The position numbers and the translations under genes were made by a program. From positions 1 to 14,759 of the forward strand of contig JALRHN010000037.1 in assembly GCA_023259575.1 (NCBI GenBank): a DNA stretch of 14,759 nucleotides, in the 5' to 3' direction. Below, one piece after another: positions 7,794 through 14,437 of this stretch; the stretch's first letter is position 1, and every line of letters begins with the position of its first letter. This DNA comes from Candidatus Kapaibacterium sp. GTDB lineage: Bacteria; Bacteroidota; Ignavibacteria; Kapaibacteriales; UBA961. The notes beneath the pieces were generated by a model. It saw only the letters and a program-made list of their open reading frames with translations. It made no database searches and was not told the DNA's origin.

Positions 7794-8411
7794 ATGAAAA
7801 ACCTTTGTTTTATTCCCATACTTGTTTTGATAGTAATGTTAACTTCTTGTGTCACAAAAGATTCACCACAAGAAGTAAAACAAACTGGTAATTCTTTACC
7901 ATTATCTTTTGGTAAACCCGAAGAAAACCAACAAAAACCAGCAATACAAGTTGATAAAAAATTATTACAAGGTATACCAGCTAAAGAGTTAAAAGCTTGT
8001 TTACCATTAAGTGTTCATGGCGTTTCAATGTTATCTCCATCTAGCGGAAGATCTTTGGTAGAAGGAGTTACTATTACAAAAACATCTGCAGAATATGTGT
8101 TTCCCAAAGGAAATATGAAGATTACATATATGGATTATGCAGGACAAGCATCTTCTATTGCAGATAGATATATCATGCCTACAAATAGCGAAATAGGTAT
8201 GGATATTCAAAAAATCATTTTACCCCATGGATCTGGCTATAGCAGATATAGCCCAAATGAAGAAATGTTGAATATTTATTGTTTATTAGAAAACCGTGTT
8301 GCTGTAGAAATAGAAGCAAATGGAACAGAAGAATGGTTTACAAATCAATCAAGTATTATAGAACTAATACAATCAGATTGTATCGTTAATAAACTAAAAA
8401 AAACATACTAA
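7794..8411 (+). CDS. Unrecognised lipoprotein inserted between the transketolase genes
   Basis: A 205-residue predicted lipoprotein: a hydrophobic N-terminus ends in the lipobox LTSC with Cys19 as the lipidation site, followed by a short polar linker rich in Gln, Lys and Pro. The rest (about residues 60-205) looks like one alpha/beta domain with a 'HGVSMLSPSSGRSL' segment and later 'MKITYMDYAG'. Three further cysteines occur (in KACLP, IYCLL and SDCIV). I do not recognise the family. The ATG comes one base after the tktN stop, so it is almost certainly in the same transcript and translationally coupled. Location is the inner or outer membrane facing the periplasm. Nothing in the sequence connects it to sugar metabolism. 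Confidence 0.8.
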   Translation: MKNLCFIPILVLIVMLTSCVTKDSPQEVKQTGNSLPLSFGKPEENQQKPAIQVDKKLLQGIPAKELKACLPLSVHGVSMLSPSSGRSLVEGVTITKTSAEYVFPKGNMKITYMDYAGQASSIADRYIMPTNSEIGMDIQKIILPHGSGYSRYSPNEEMLNIYCLLENRVAVEIEANGTEEWFTNQSSIIELIQSDCIVNKLKKTY

Positions 8412-8450
8412 AGAAAATTATACTTATATCTTAATTAGAGAAAAACCTAC

Positions 8451-9461
8451 ATGGAAGAGTTAAAACAATATGGATCTAAACCAACTCGATTTGGTTTTGG
8501 TGATGGTTTGGTAACACTAGGTGAAAGACATAGCAATGTTGTTGTTTTAGGAGGCGATATTACAGGCTCTGTAATGACATCTTTATTCAAAGAAAAATTT
8601 CCAGAACGTTTTTTCTCTATTGGTATAGCTGAACAAAATGCAACTACAATAGCAGTTGGATTAGCTTTATCTGGGAAAATCCCCTTTTTTGCTAGTTATG
8701 GTGCCTTTTGCGCATTAAGAAATGCAGATCAATTAAGAATATCTGTGTGTTATAATGAAGCAAATGTAAAAATTGGTGGTGGACATTCTGGAATTAGTGT
8801 TGGGCCAGATGGCGCTACCCATCAAGTATTAGAAGAAGTTGCATTTTTACGTACACTACCACATATGACACTTATCGTGCCTTGTGATTATGAAGAAGCA
8901 AAAAAAGCAACCATCGCTATTGGTGAAATGAATGGTCCTGCATATATACGTTTTGGTCGTTCACCTGTACCTTTATTTACAACACCAGAACATCCGTTCG
9001 AAATAGGTAAAGCTCAAGTTTTAACACAAGGTAATCATGTAGCCTTAATTGCATGTGGTTCTATGGTGTGGGAAGCAATGCTAGCAGCAGAAAAATTAGC
9101 AGAAAAAGGTATTCATGCTAGAGTTATAAATTGTCCTTCAATTAAACCATTTGATTTTGAAACTATTACCGCCGCTGCCCGCGAATGTGGAGCAATTGTA
9201 ACAGCAGAAGAACATCAAGTTCATGCTGGTTTAGGTGGCGCAGTTGCAGAAGCTGTTGTTAAAAACCACCCAGTTCCAATGGAATTTGTTGGAGTGAAAG
9301 ATTCTTTTGGTGGTAGTGGTGAACCAGAAGAACTCATGATTAAATTTGGTTTAACATGGCGAGAAATATATGCTTCTGCTTTAATAGCAATACAAAGAAA
9401 AGATGGAGGCTCTTTAACTGCCACAAGGGCGATTAAAGAAGTAGCAGAATATAAAGGGTAA
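8451..9461 (+). CDS. Transketolase, C-terminal subunit
   Basis: Second half of the split transketolase, carrying the pyrimidine-binding domain and the C-terminal domain, 336 residues. It has GDGLVTLG, LGGDITGS, and GIAEQNA with Glu61, the residue that activates the thiamine diphosphate cofactor. Also visible are the GGGHSG and DGATHQ segments, IVPCDYEEA, YIRFGRSPVP, and the C-terminal domain with EEHQVHAGLGGAVAEA and DSFGGSGEP. After the usual end there is a short extra tail of about 20 residues rich in Lys and Glu. Its natural partner is the protein at 6923, and together they form the active heterodimer. A purine-rich AGAGA precedes the ATG. A strong terminator follows the stop. Confidence 0.95.
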   Translation: MEELKQYGSKPTRFGFGDGLVTLGERHSNVVVLGGDITGSVMTSLFKEKFPERFFSIGIAEQNATTIAVGLALSGKIPFFASYGAFCALRNADQLRISVCYNEANVKIGGGHSGISVGPDGATHQVLEEVAFLRTLPHMTLIVPCDYEEAKKATIAIGEMNGPAYIRFGRSPVPLFTTPEHPFEIGKAQVLTQGNHVALIACGSMVWEAMLAAEKLAEKGIHARVINCPSIKPFDFETITAAARECGAIVTAEEHQVHAGLGGAVAEAVVKNHPVPMEFVGVKDSFGGSGEPEELMIKFGLTWREIYASALIAIQRKDGGSLTATRAIKEVAEYKG

Positions 9462-9474
9462 AAAATAAAAAAAG

Positions 9475-9505
9475 AAAAAAGGTGACATAATAGTCACCTT
9501 TTTTT
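9475..9505 (+). terminator. Rho-independent terminator of the pepF-tkt block
   Basis: Perfect 12-bp stem AAAAAAGGTGAC (9475-9486) and GTCACCTTTTTT (9493-9504) with a six-base loop ATAATA, ending in seven T. It sits 13 bases after the tktC stop. The long A-run before the stem may let it work in reverse too. Confidence 0.92.
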
Positions 9506-9608
9506 GTAGTGTATTAGGTGAGAAAATTCAATGCACATTACTTTTTTAGTTTTTGATAAATTGTGTTTGTAATTATCCTTTAAAAGGGGCAAGAAGTTTA
9601 TTAATTTC

Positions 9609-9613
9609 AAGGA
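9609..9613 (+). promoter_or_regulatory. Ribosome binding site of ssb
   Basis: AAGGA seven bases before the ssb ATG at 9621. It is one of the clearest Shine-Dalgarno sequences here and fixes the start. It shows the organism uses Shine-Dalgarno initiation for at least some genes. Confidence 0.75.
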
Positions 9614-9620
9614 ATTCACA

Positions 9621-10064
9621 ATGTCACGATCATTGAATAAAGTAATGTTGATTGGCCATGTAGGTAAACAACCAGAATTCAACTTTACATCATCAGGAAT
9701 GGGGGTTGCTACTTTTAGCTTAGCAACTACAGATTCATGGAAGGATAAAAACGGAACTTTACATGAGCACACAGATTGGCATAATATAGTTGTGTGGAAT
9801 ACCCAATACAGAAATCTAGCTGATATAGTACACAAATTAGTGCACAAAGGTTCTAAGTTATATGTTGAAGGTAAGATTCGCAATAGAAGTTATGATACTA
9901 GAGAAGGGATAAAAAAGTATATAACAGAAATTGTTGCAGATAATATTATGTTATTAGATCCTAAACCGCAGCAATCGCAATCAGATGAGCTTCCCGCACC
10001 TGAACCAATTGATTTTAAAGGAGAGTTTTCTTCGAATATGTCGGAAAACGATATTCCATTTTAA
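9621..10064 (+). CDS. ssb: Single-stranded DNA-binding protein
   Basis: A 147-residue SSB that coats single-stranded DNA in replication, repair and recombination. The OB-fold spans about residues 3-110: SLNKVMLIGHVGKQPE, ATFSLATTDSW, the HTDWHNIVVW segment and the KGSKLYVEGKI strand. A short Gln/Pro-rich linker follows, then the acidic C-terminal tail ENDIPF that recruits partner proteins (DDDIPF in E. coli). Length is short but normal for this group. It is a single-gene unit: terminators flank it on both sides (9475-9505 and 10077-10103). Homology and a good ribosome binding site both support the start. Confidence 0.96.
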   Translation: MSRSLNKVMLIGHVGKQPEFNFTSSGMGVATFSLATTDSWKDKNGTLHEHTDWHNIVVWNTQYRNLADIVHKLVHKGSKLYVEGKIRNRSYDTREGIKKYITEIVADNIMLLDPKPQQSQSDELPAPEPIDFKGEFSSNMSENDIPF

Positions 10065-10074
10065 TCGCTGCAAT

Positions 10075-10103
10075 AAAAAAGCCATTCATATTGAATGGCT
10101 TTT
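10075..10103. terminator. Bidirectional terminator between ssb and the rhodanese-thioredoxin gene
   Basis: Stem AAAAGCCATTCA (10077-10088) and TGAATGGCTTTT (10092-10103) with loop TAT. T-rich DNA follows on the plus strand and a six-base A-run (T-run for the minus strand) precedes it at 10075-10080. It therefore serves both converging genes, ssb and the minus-strand sulfur operon ending at 10107. Confidence 0.88.
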
Positions 10104-10106
10104 CTT

Positions 10107-10454
10107 TTATTTAATCTGTGATATTATTGTTTGTTTATCTATAAAACCCATATGAGACCAAGCCATACTTTTTTGTTTATACAGTTGTAGATATGGCAAA
10201 CCATCAATTCCTAATTCTCTACATAAATCAGGGTTTTCATCTGCATTTATACGGATAATTTTGAGTGTGGATGAATTCTCTAAAGCAATTTCTTCTAAAA
10301 TTGGTTGTAATTGTTTGCAAGGTTTACACCAATCAGCATAAAAATCTATTAAAACCATAGAATGTGCTTGAAGCAAAGAATAAAACTGTTCTTTTGAATA
10401 TCCCTTTTTTGTGAAGTTTGTTGCATAGAAATAGGAAGATTCGCCGCTCTCCAA
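10107..10454 (-). CDS. Thioredoxin domain (3' part of a frameshifted rhodanese-thioredoxin fusion)
   Basis: A thioredoxin fold with the redox motif WCKPC (42-46 of the frame), VLIDFYADW before it, INADENPDL and the cis-Pro region IDGLPYLQLY. The open frame begins only at a TTG (10454), and its first 15 or so residues read as a meaningless antisense of frame to the rhodanese gene. No ATG lies upstream of the thioredoxin core. The rhodanese frame overlaps it by 106 bases and loses homology at an A6 run (minus strand, 10405-10410). Adding one A there joins rhodanese residues '...SQK' directly to 'KGYSKEQF', giving a single 237-residue lipoprotein. I think this is the second domain of that protein. 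Independent translation from TTG is the alternative. Confidence 0.85.
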   Translation of the reverse strand: MESGESSYFYATNFTKKGYSKEQFYSLLQAHSMVLIDFYADWCKPCKQLQPILEEIALENSSTLKIIRINADENPDLCRELGIDGLPYLQLYKQKSMAWSHMGFIDKQTIISQIK

Positions 10455-10819
10455 GCCATCATACCACCATCTAATTCCTTAACATCAGAATATCCTGCAG
10501 ATCGAAGAAAGGAAGCAGCAGCAGAACTTCTTCCACCACTTAAACAATACACCATAATTGTCTTCTTTTTATCGAGAGAGGCTGTCTTTTGTTCAAAATC
10601 ACCATTATTCCAATCTATATTTATAGCATCTTGGATATGTCCGCCAGAATATTCAGCAGGCGTTCTTACATCAAGAATTATCTTATCCTGAATACTAGTT
10701 AGTGAATTAGAAAATTCCTGAGATGATAATAAATTTTTGGCATCCTGTGTTTGTGTTTTAGAGCAACCAAACACCATTAAAACACCAGATATAAACAATG
10801 CACTTAAAACATTTTTCAT
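10349..10819 (-). CDS. Rhodanese lipoprotein (5' part of rhodanese-thioredoxin fusion)
   Basis: A lipoprotein signal ends in VFGC with Cys19. A full rhodanese domain (about residues 35-130) follows: LDVRTPAEYSGGH, then the active loop YCLSGGRS with Cys92 as persulfide-forming nucleophile, and ELDGGMMAW. After about residue 138 the frame becomes unlike any domain (tail ending in HILWF) because it runs antiphase through the thioredoxin coding sequence. The true C-terminus is probably the thioredoxin domain in the next frame. Rhodanese-thioredoxin lipoproteins of this design occur in FCB bacteria as I recall them. The likely role is moving sulfane sulfur or reducing persulfides outside the cytoplasmic membrane. 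It is the last gene of the Crp-headed operon. Confidence 0.88.
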   Translation of the reverse strand: MKNVLSALFISGVLMVFGCSKTQTQDAKNLLSSQEFSNSLTSIQDKIILDVRTPAEYSGGHIQDAINIDWNNGDFEQKTASLDKKKTIMVYCLSGGRSSAAASFLRSAGYSDVKELDGGMMAWRAANLPISMQQTSQKRDIQKNSFILCFKHILWF

Positions 10820-10869
10820 GATTATAAACGATAAATTTCTAAAAAAAGATTGATAAACAATGTAATATT

Positions 10870-11178
10870 CTATTGTTTTACATTATACCAACTGCCACCA
10901 TTATGGACATTTGTATATCCTTGAGACTTCAGAAAAGATTTAGCAGAAGCACTTCTTGCACCAGAAGCACAACATGTGATAATTGGTTTTTCCTTATCTG
11001 GTAGCTTTTTTAGATTATTTCTCAGTGAATCCAAAGGAATATTGACAGAACCTTTACTGTGTCCACCTGCATATTCACCTGGAGATCTAACATCTACAAT
11101 AATAGCGCCTTGCTGCAATAGAGATGAAATATCGACTTTTGGTCCAAAACCAAGAAGCTCTTTTAATACATTAAACAT
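10870..11178 (-). CDS. Small single-domain rhodanese (second of tandem pair)
   Basis: From the ATG at 11178 the protein is 102 residues, starting MFNVLKELLGFG. That hydrophobic lead is common in this rhodanese subgroup. An in-frame start farther upstream would overlap the preceding gene and add 18 unlikely residues. The domain has VDVRSPGEYAGGH, SVNIPLDSL and the active loop CCASGARSASA, where the second Cys is in the catalytic position (CxxGxRS), ending with NGGSW. It acts in the cytoplasm as a sulfurtransferase or persulfide carrier. It follows its paralog at 11467 after seven bases and shares the CCASG-RS loop and IPL segment with it, indicating tandem duplication. The sulfur donor and acceptor are unknown. 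Confidence 0.9.
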   Translation of the reverse strand: MFNVLKELLGFGPKVDISSLLQQGAIIVDVRSPGEYAGGHSKGSVNIPLDSLRNNLKKLPDKEKPIITCCASGARSASAKSFLKSQGYTNVHNGGSWYNVKQ

Positions 11179-11185
11179 CGTTATC

Positions 11186-11467
11186 TCAATTTTGTGAACA
11201 ATAAAAATTAACTTCCATCCATCCACCAGCATTTACACAATCTATTCCTTGATTTTGTAATATATGTTGCGCCATACCGCTGCGTCCGCCAGAAGCACAA
11301 CAAAGAATCAAAGGAGTTTGTAAAGAATGTAATTCTTCTAATCTAGACTCTAATTCTTGTAATGGTATATTTATCGATCCGGCTACATGACCACCCATAA
11401 ATTCACCAGGTGTTCTAACATCGACAATAGTACCTTTTTTTTCTGCGATTAATGTTTTGATATCCAT
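11186..11467 (-). CDS. Small single-domain rhodanese (first of tandem pair)
   Basis: A 93-residue rhodanese with VDVRTPGEFMGGHVAG, SINIPLQEL, active loop CCASGGRSG and the closing NAGGW. There is no signal peptide, so it is cytoplasmic. The ATG shares a base with the stop of the DUF6132 gene (TAATG at 11467), so translation is coupled; AAGGA six bases upstream also supports the start. An extra Cys sits near residue 77 (DCVNAGG) and another near the C-terminus (FYCSQ), which could hold or relay sulfur. It is probably a paralog of the next rhodanese. Pairing of two near-identical catalytic loops in one operon suggests either dosage or sequential sulfur transfer (inference). Confidence 0.9.
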   Translation of the reverse strand: MDIKTLIAEKKGTIVDVRTPGEFMGGHVAGSINIPLQELESRLEELHSLQTPLILCCASGGRSGMAQHILQNQGIDCVNAGGWMEVNFYCSQN

Positions 11468-11661
11468 TAAGAATCCTTTTTATATGAAGTAGAATGAAAA
11501 CTTGAGAAAAAAAGTCCACCCATTATAGCACCATATATACTGCTATGTAATGGTTTTGAGGTTATCATACAACCATGTGTACAACCCCAATTAATATAGT
11601 AAAGATATCCAGCAAAAGCGCCTACAACTATACCTATACTTGTTATGATTATATTTTTCAT
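11467..11661 (-). CDS. DUF6132-type small membrane protein
   Basis: From the ATG at 11661 the protein is 64 residues with two predicted membrane helices (about residues 3-20 and 42-56). Between them is a cysteine-bearing loop, YYINWGCTHGCMITSKP, matching the DUF6132 pattern of a CxxGxC-like pair followed by an 'S-x-P' turn and a small-residue helix (IYGAIMGGLFF). A longer in-frame start at 11727 runs inside the methyltransferase gene and is unlikely, since AAAGGA seven bases before 11661 marks the start. DUF6132 proteins are often found beside rhodaneses in my recollection. A role in sulfur handling or transport at the membrane is inferred, not shown. The start lies four bases after the methyltransferase stop. 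Confidence 0.85.
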   Translation of the reverse strand: MKNIIITSIGIVVGAFAGYLYYINWGCTHGCMITSKPLHSSIYGAIMGGLFFSSFHSTSYKKDS

Positions 11662-11665
11662 AATG

Positions 11666-12262
11666 CTATCCTTTTTTTCCGACAAATCGTAATACTTGTG
11701 CAATTCCTTGATGCAAAGGCCCTTCATTCAAAACAGTTTCTTCTTCAGAAATCATTATCGTAGAAAGTTCTTTAAAATCAGATTGTATCATCTGTTTGGT
11801 ATAGAGCATAGATATATCTTTTGGTCCACCAGAAGTATAAGGAATTTGTAAAGGATTGAATGCTTCCAAAACAAGTGTTCCACCAGGTTTTAGCCATGTA
11901 ACCATTTTGTGATGAATATTAGATCTAATTGCATCGGGAAAATGTGCAAATATTAAAACAATTGCATCAAAAGAATCTTTAGGAAAATCTATTGTTTCTG
12001 CATTTCCTAATACATAGTGAATATCTACCTTTTTTTCCAGAGCTAGTTTTTCAGCTTTTACTTTACCTTGAAAACTGCCATCAAAAGCCACGGTATACCA
12101 ACCTTTGGATGCTGCATACACTGCATTTCTCCCTTCACCTTCGCAAGGAAACAATATATTTCCAATCATTAATGATTCAAGCTGTTCGGCAAAAAAAGCA
12201 TTTGGATCTTTTCCATATACATATTCATTGCCACCAAACCTTTCATCCCATTGATTGTTCAT
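11666..12262 (-). CDS. SAM-dependent methyltransferase (TehB-like class I)
   Basis: A 198-residue class I methyltransferase. The N-terminus WDERFGGNEYVYGKDPN is the lead of the TehB/thiopurine-like group. Motif I is FPCEGEGRNAVYAA (about residues 38-51), then VAFDGS (motif II), GNAETIDF and FDAIVLIFAHFP (motif IV), with motif post I LKPGG further on. The usual LDLGCG-type glycine loop is altered to PCEGEG, as in related proteins. The substrate is unknown; methylation of a thiol, a toxic oxyanion or a small molecule is possible. Placed among rhodaneses and a thioredoxin, detoxification of sulfur or tellurium/selenium compounds is an attractive idea but is inference. Start at 12262 is seven bases after the DUF2892 stop. 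Confidence 0.85.
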   Translation of the reverse strand: MNNQWDERFGGNEYVYGKDPNAFFAEQLESLMIGNILFPCEGEGRNAVYAASKGWYTVAFDGSFQGKVKAEKLALEKKVDIHYVLGNAETIDFPKDSFDAIVLIFAHFPDAIRSNIHHKMVTWLKPGGTLVLEAFNPLQIPYTSGGPKDISMLYTKQMIQSDFKELSTIMISEEETVLNEGPLHQGIAQVLRFVGKKG

Positions 12263-12269
12263 AAAAAAC

Positions 12270-12482
12270 CTAAGGATTAGAAGATATATTACAAGAGTTG
12301 ATTCCCAATACTGAATATAATGGGCAAAAATTAATAAATGAAGTTGTGGTTAATGTAAAAGCCACACCTAAAAGAATCATACCCACAATACCATCTACAA
12401 TATGAGTAGAATACAGATAAACCAATATGGCTGATGCAGTTAATCGAATTATTTTGTCAGTAGAACCAATATTCTTTTTCAT
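12270..12482 (-). CDS. DUF2892 (YgaP-like) small membrane protein
   Basis: A 70-residue protein with the standard DUF2892 plan: MKKNIGSTDKIIRL start, two transmembrane helices (about residues 13-27 and 29-48), and the closing FCPLYSVLGINSC with two cysteines. In E. coli YgaP the same membrane domain is fused to a rhodanese, and here the rhodaneses are separate genes of the same operon, a classic fusion/neighbour argument for joint function. It likely anchors or passes sulfane sulfur or thiocyanate-like compounds at the inner membrane (inference). AAAGAGG ahead of the ATG acts as a ribosome binding site. It follows the Crp/Fnr gene by 63 bases. Confidence 0.9.
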   Translation of the reverse strand: MKKNIGSTDKIIRLTASAILVYLYSTHIVDGIVGMILLGVAFTLTTTSFINFCPLYSVLGINSCNISSNP

Positions 12483-12545
12483 AGAATAATACCTCTTTAA
12501 TAATACAAATATGATACGTTGAAACAGAGATTTTCGTTACAAATG

Positions 12546-13157
12546 TTACATAACAGTAATATTATTTCTACCTAGTTTTACAGAACCCATTTCTTCTAAT
12601 TGTTTAAGCAGTCTAGACACAACAACTCTGGCTGTACCTAATTCTGTAGCAATTTGTTCATGTGTTATAGATAAAACATTACTTTTAGTGATTTCAACTT
12701 TTTTATAGAGAAAATCAATTAAACGTTGATCCATCTTTTTAAAAGTGACTGCATTTACTACATCTAAAAGTTCTTCAAAACGTTTGTGATACAGAGAAAA
12801 TATATATTCTAACCATTCTGGATATTCTTTTAGCAACATACCAACAGCATGAATTGGGATAAATAAAATTTCAGAATCTTCTTCTGCGATAGCTTTTACT
12901 TTGCTGGTATCTTGGTGAATTCCGCCCAAAAAAGACATAATACAGCTTTCACCTTGTTTGATATAATAAAGCAGTATTTCTCTTCCATCTTCATCTGTAC
13001 GAAGCACTTTAATACTGCCACTAAGAACTATAGGTATCGAATTTAGATATGCATGTTCTTGAAGGATAATATCTCCTTCTTTTACAGATTTTTTTATTCC
13101 TATACCTTTTAAGAGATCTGTAAAGGAATCTGATAGTACAGTTGCGGTGGATTTCAT
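12546..13157 (-). CDS. Crp/Fnr family transcriptional regulator
   Basis: From the ATG at 13157 the protein is 203 residues; a TTG-initiated frame 28 residues longer is less likely. It has a cyclic-nucleotide-like beta-barrel sensor (about 15-110: KKSVKEGDIILQEHAYL, VLSGSIKVLRTDEDGREI, GESCIMSFLGG), a long dimerisation helix, and a C-terminal winged helix with ITHEQIATELGTARVVVSRLLKQLEE as the recognition segment. N-terminal cysteines of the Fe-S type FNR are absent; one Cys sits at the GESC sensor position common in the Bacteroidota relatives of this family. The ligand is therefore unknown, perhaps a redox or sulfur signal. It heads the sulfur operon and diverges from ychF, so it probably regulates its own operon. 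Confident family, uncertain signal. Confidence 0.93.
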   Translation of the reverse strand: MKSTATVLSDSFTDLLKGIGIKKSVKEGDIILQEHAYLNSIPIVLSGSIKVLRTDEDGREILLYYIKQGESCIMSFLGGIHQDTSKVKAIAEEDSEILFIPIHAVGMLLKEYPEWLEYIFSLYHKRFEELLDVVNAVTFKKMDQRLIDFLYKKVEITKSNVLSITHEQIATELGTARVVVSRLLKQLEEMGSVKLGRNNITVM

Positions 13158-13268
13158 AGAAAGTCTGTAAGAAGATGATAAAACATTGTGGTAAATAAGG
13201 AATTGAAATGAAATATATTCTACATTTTTTACCAGATACAATCAAGTAATCAGCATAAAACAGTAATT

Positions 13269-13297
13269 TTGTCTCATTATAACAATAATTGTATCAT
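13269..13297 (+). promoter_or_regulatory. Possible sigma70-like promoter of ychF
   Basis: TTGTCT (13269-13274), 17-bp spacer, TATCAT (13292-13297). The -10 matches five of six consensus bases, the -35 four of six. It would give a very short leader before the ATG at 13316. The same stretch contains the small palindrome ACAATAATTGT (13282-13292). Weak, as AT-rich DNA offers many such matches. Confidence 0.3.
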
Positions 13298-13315
13298 ATT
13301 TATCTAAGAGAAATC

Positions 13316-14413
13316 ATGGGTATTGCCTGTGGAATTGTAGGCCTTCCAAATGTAGGAAAATCAACATTGTTTAATGCTTTAACTTCATCTGTTCAGGCAG
13401 AAGCTGCAAATTATCCATTCTGTACTATCGATCCCAATGTAGGTATAGTAAATGTACCTGATGAAAGATTAGCAGTATTAGATGCTTTATATTCTACAGA
13501 GAGAACAGTGCCAACAACGATAGAGTTTGTTGATATTGCTGGATTAGTTAAAGGTGCCGCCTCTGGCGAAGGATTAGGTAATCAGTTTTTATCTCATATA
13601 CGTGAAGTTGATGCAATTGCCCATGTGGTACGTTGTTTTGAAGATGAAAATGTTGTTCATGTATCAAATCAGGTGAATCCACTTTCTGATATTGAAACCA
13701 TTAATACCGAATTACTATTAAAAGATGTAGAATCGGTAGAAAAAAGAATAGAAACTGTTACTAAAAAAGCTAGAGGACAAGACAAAGAAGCAAAAGATGA
13801 ATTAGAAATATTGATTGAGCTTAGAGATTTTTTAAATACTGGAAAAACAGCTCATTTGTTTCCTGTTAATGACACCTATAAACCATTGATGAAATCTTTG
13901 TTTTTGCTTACCGATAAACCTGTGATGTTTATTGCAAATACAGATGAACAAAGCTTAAAAACAGGTAATACATATATCGACCAAGTAAAAGCTTATGCGG
14001 CAGCTCAGGGTTCTATCGTGGTTCCTATTTGTGCTAAAATCGAGGCCGAAATTGCTCAATTAGACAATGAAGACAGAGACTTGTTTTTGCAAGATATGGG
14101 AATGGAAGAACCTGGATTATACCGTGTAATCAAAGAAGCATATTCTTTATTAGGTTTAATAACATATTTAACAGCTGGAAAAAAAGAAGTAAGAGCCTGG
14201 ACTGTTAAAAAAGATTCAACTGCACCACAAGCAGCGGGTGTAATTCATACAGACTTCGAAAAAGGATTTATCCGCGCTGAAGTTATGAAATATGCAGATT
14301 TGAAACGATTAGGAAATGAAGCAGCTGTCAAAGAGGCAGGTTTATACAAAGTAGAAGGCAAAGAATATATCGTCCAAGATGGTGATATCATGTATTTTAG
14401 ATTTAATGTGTGA
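13316..14413 (+). CDS. ychF: Redox-/ribosome-associated GTPase/ATPase YchF (Obg-like)
   Basis: YchF/OLA1 is an Obg-family P-loop NTPase that prefers ATP and associates with ribosomes. From the ATG at 13316 the protein is 365 residues, the usual length. A longer frame begins at a TTG (13289) and is unlikely. The G1 loop is GLPNVGKST (9-17), G3 is DIAGLVKGA from Asp73, and the G4 position is NTDE (about 208-211), the family's replacement for NKxD that explains ATP use. The C-terminal TGS domain contains AGKKEVRAW, APQAAGVIHTDFEKGF and the terminal DGDIMYFRFNV. AAGAG lies before the start. It is a single gene, probably monocistronic or running into the Fic gene, 24 bases downstream. Confidence 0.96.
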   Translation: MGIACGIVGLPNVGKSTLFNALTSSVQAEAANYPFCTIDPNVGIVNVPDERLAVLDALYSTERTVPTTIEFVDIAGLVKGAASGEGLGNQFLSHIREVDAIAHVVRCFEDENVVHVSNQVNPLSDIETINTELLLKDVESVEKRIETVTKKARGQDKEAKDELEILIELRDFLNTGKTAHLFPVNDTYKPLMKSLFLLTDKPVMFIANTDEQSLKTGNTYIDQVKAYAAAQGSIVVPICAKIEAEIAQLDNEDRDLFLQDMGMEEPGLYRVIKEAYSLLGLITYLTAGKKEVRAWTVKKDSTAPQAAGVIHTDFEKGFIRAEVMKYADLKRLGNEAAVKEAGLYKVEGKEYIVQDGDIMYFRFNV

Positions 14414-14437
14414 TTGCCACAACAATTTCAGCTTAAT

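Noticed and set aside
11179..11232. 18-residue N-terminal extension of the second small rhodanese
   Set aside because: It overlaps the preceding rhodanese gene; the MFNVLKELLGFG start is typical of the family.
11662..11727. 22-residue N-terminal extension of the DUF6132 protein
   Set aside because: It lies inside the methyltransferase gene, while an AAAGGA site directly precedes the later ATG.
12536..12549. GTTAC-AAAT-GTTAC direct repeat at the crp stop
   Set aside because: It is a short direct repeat, not a dyad, and overlaps coding sequence; too weak to call a regulator site.
13158..13241. 28-residue TTG-initiated extension of the Crp/Fnr regulator
   Set aside because: The 203-residue form matches normal family length; the extension lies in the probable promoter region.
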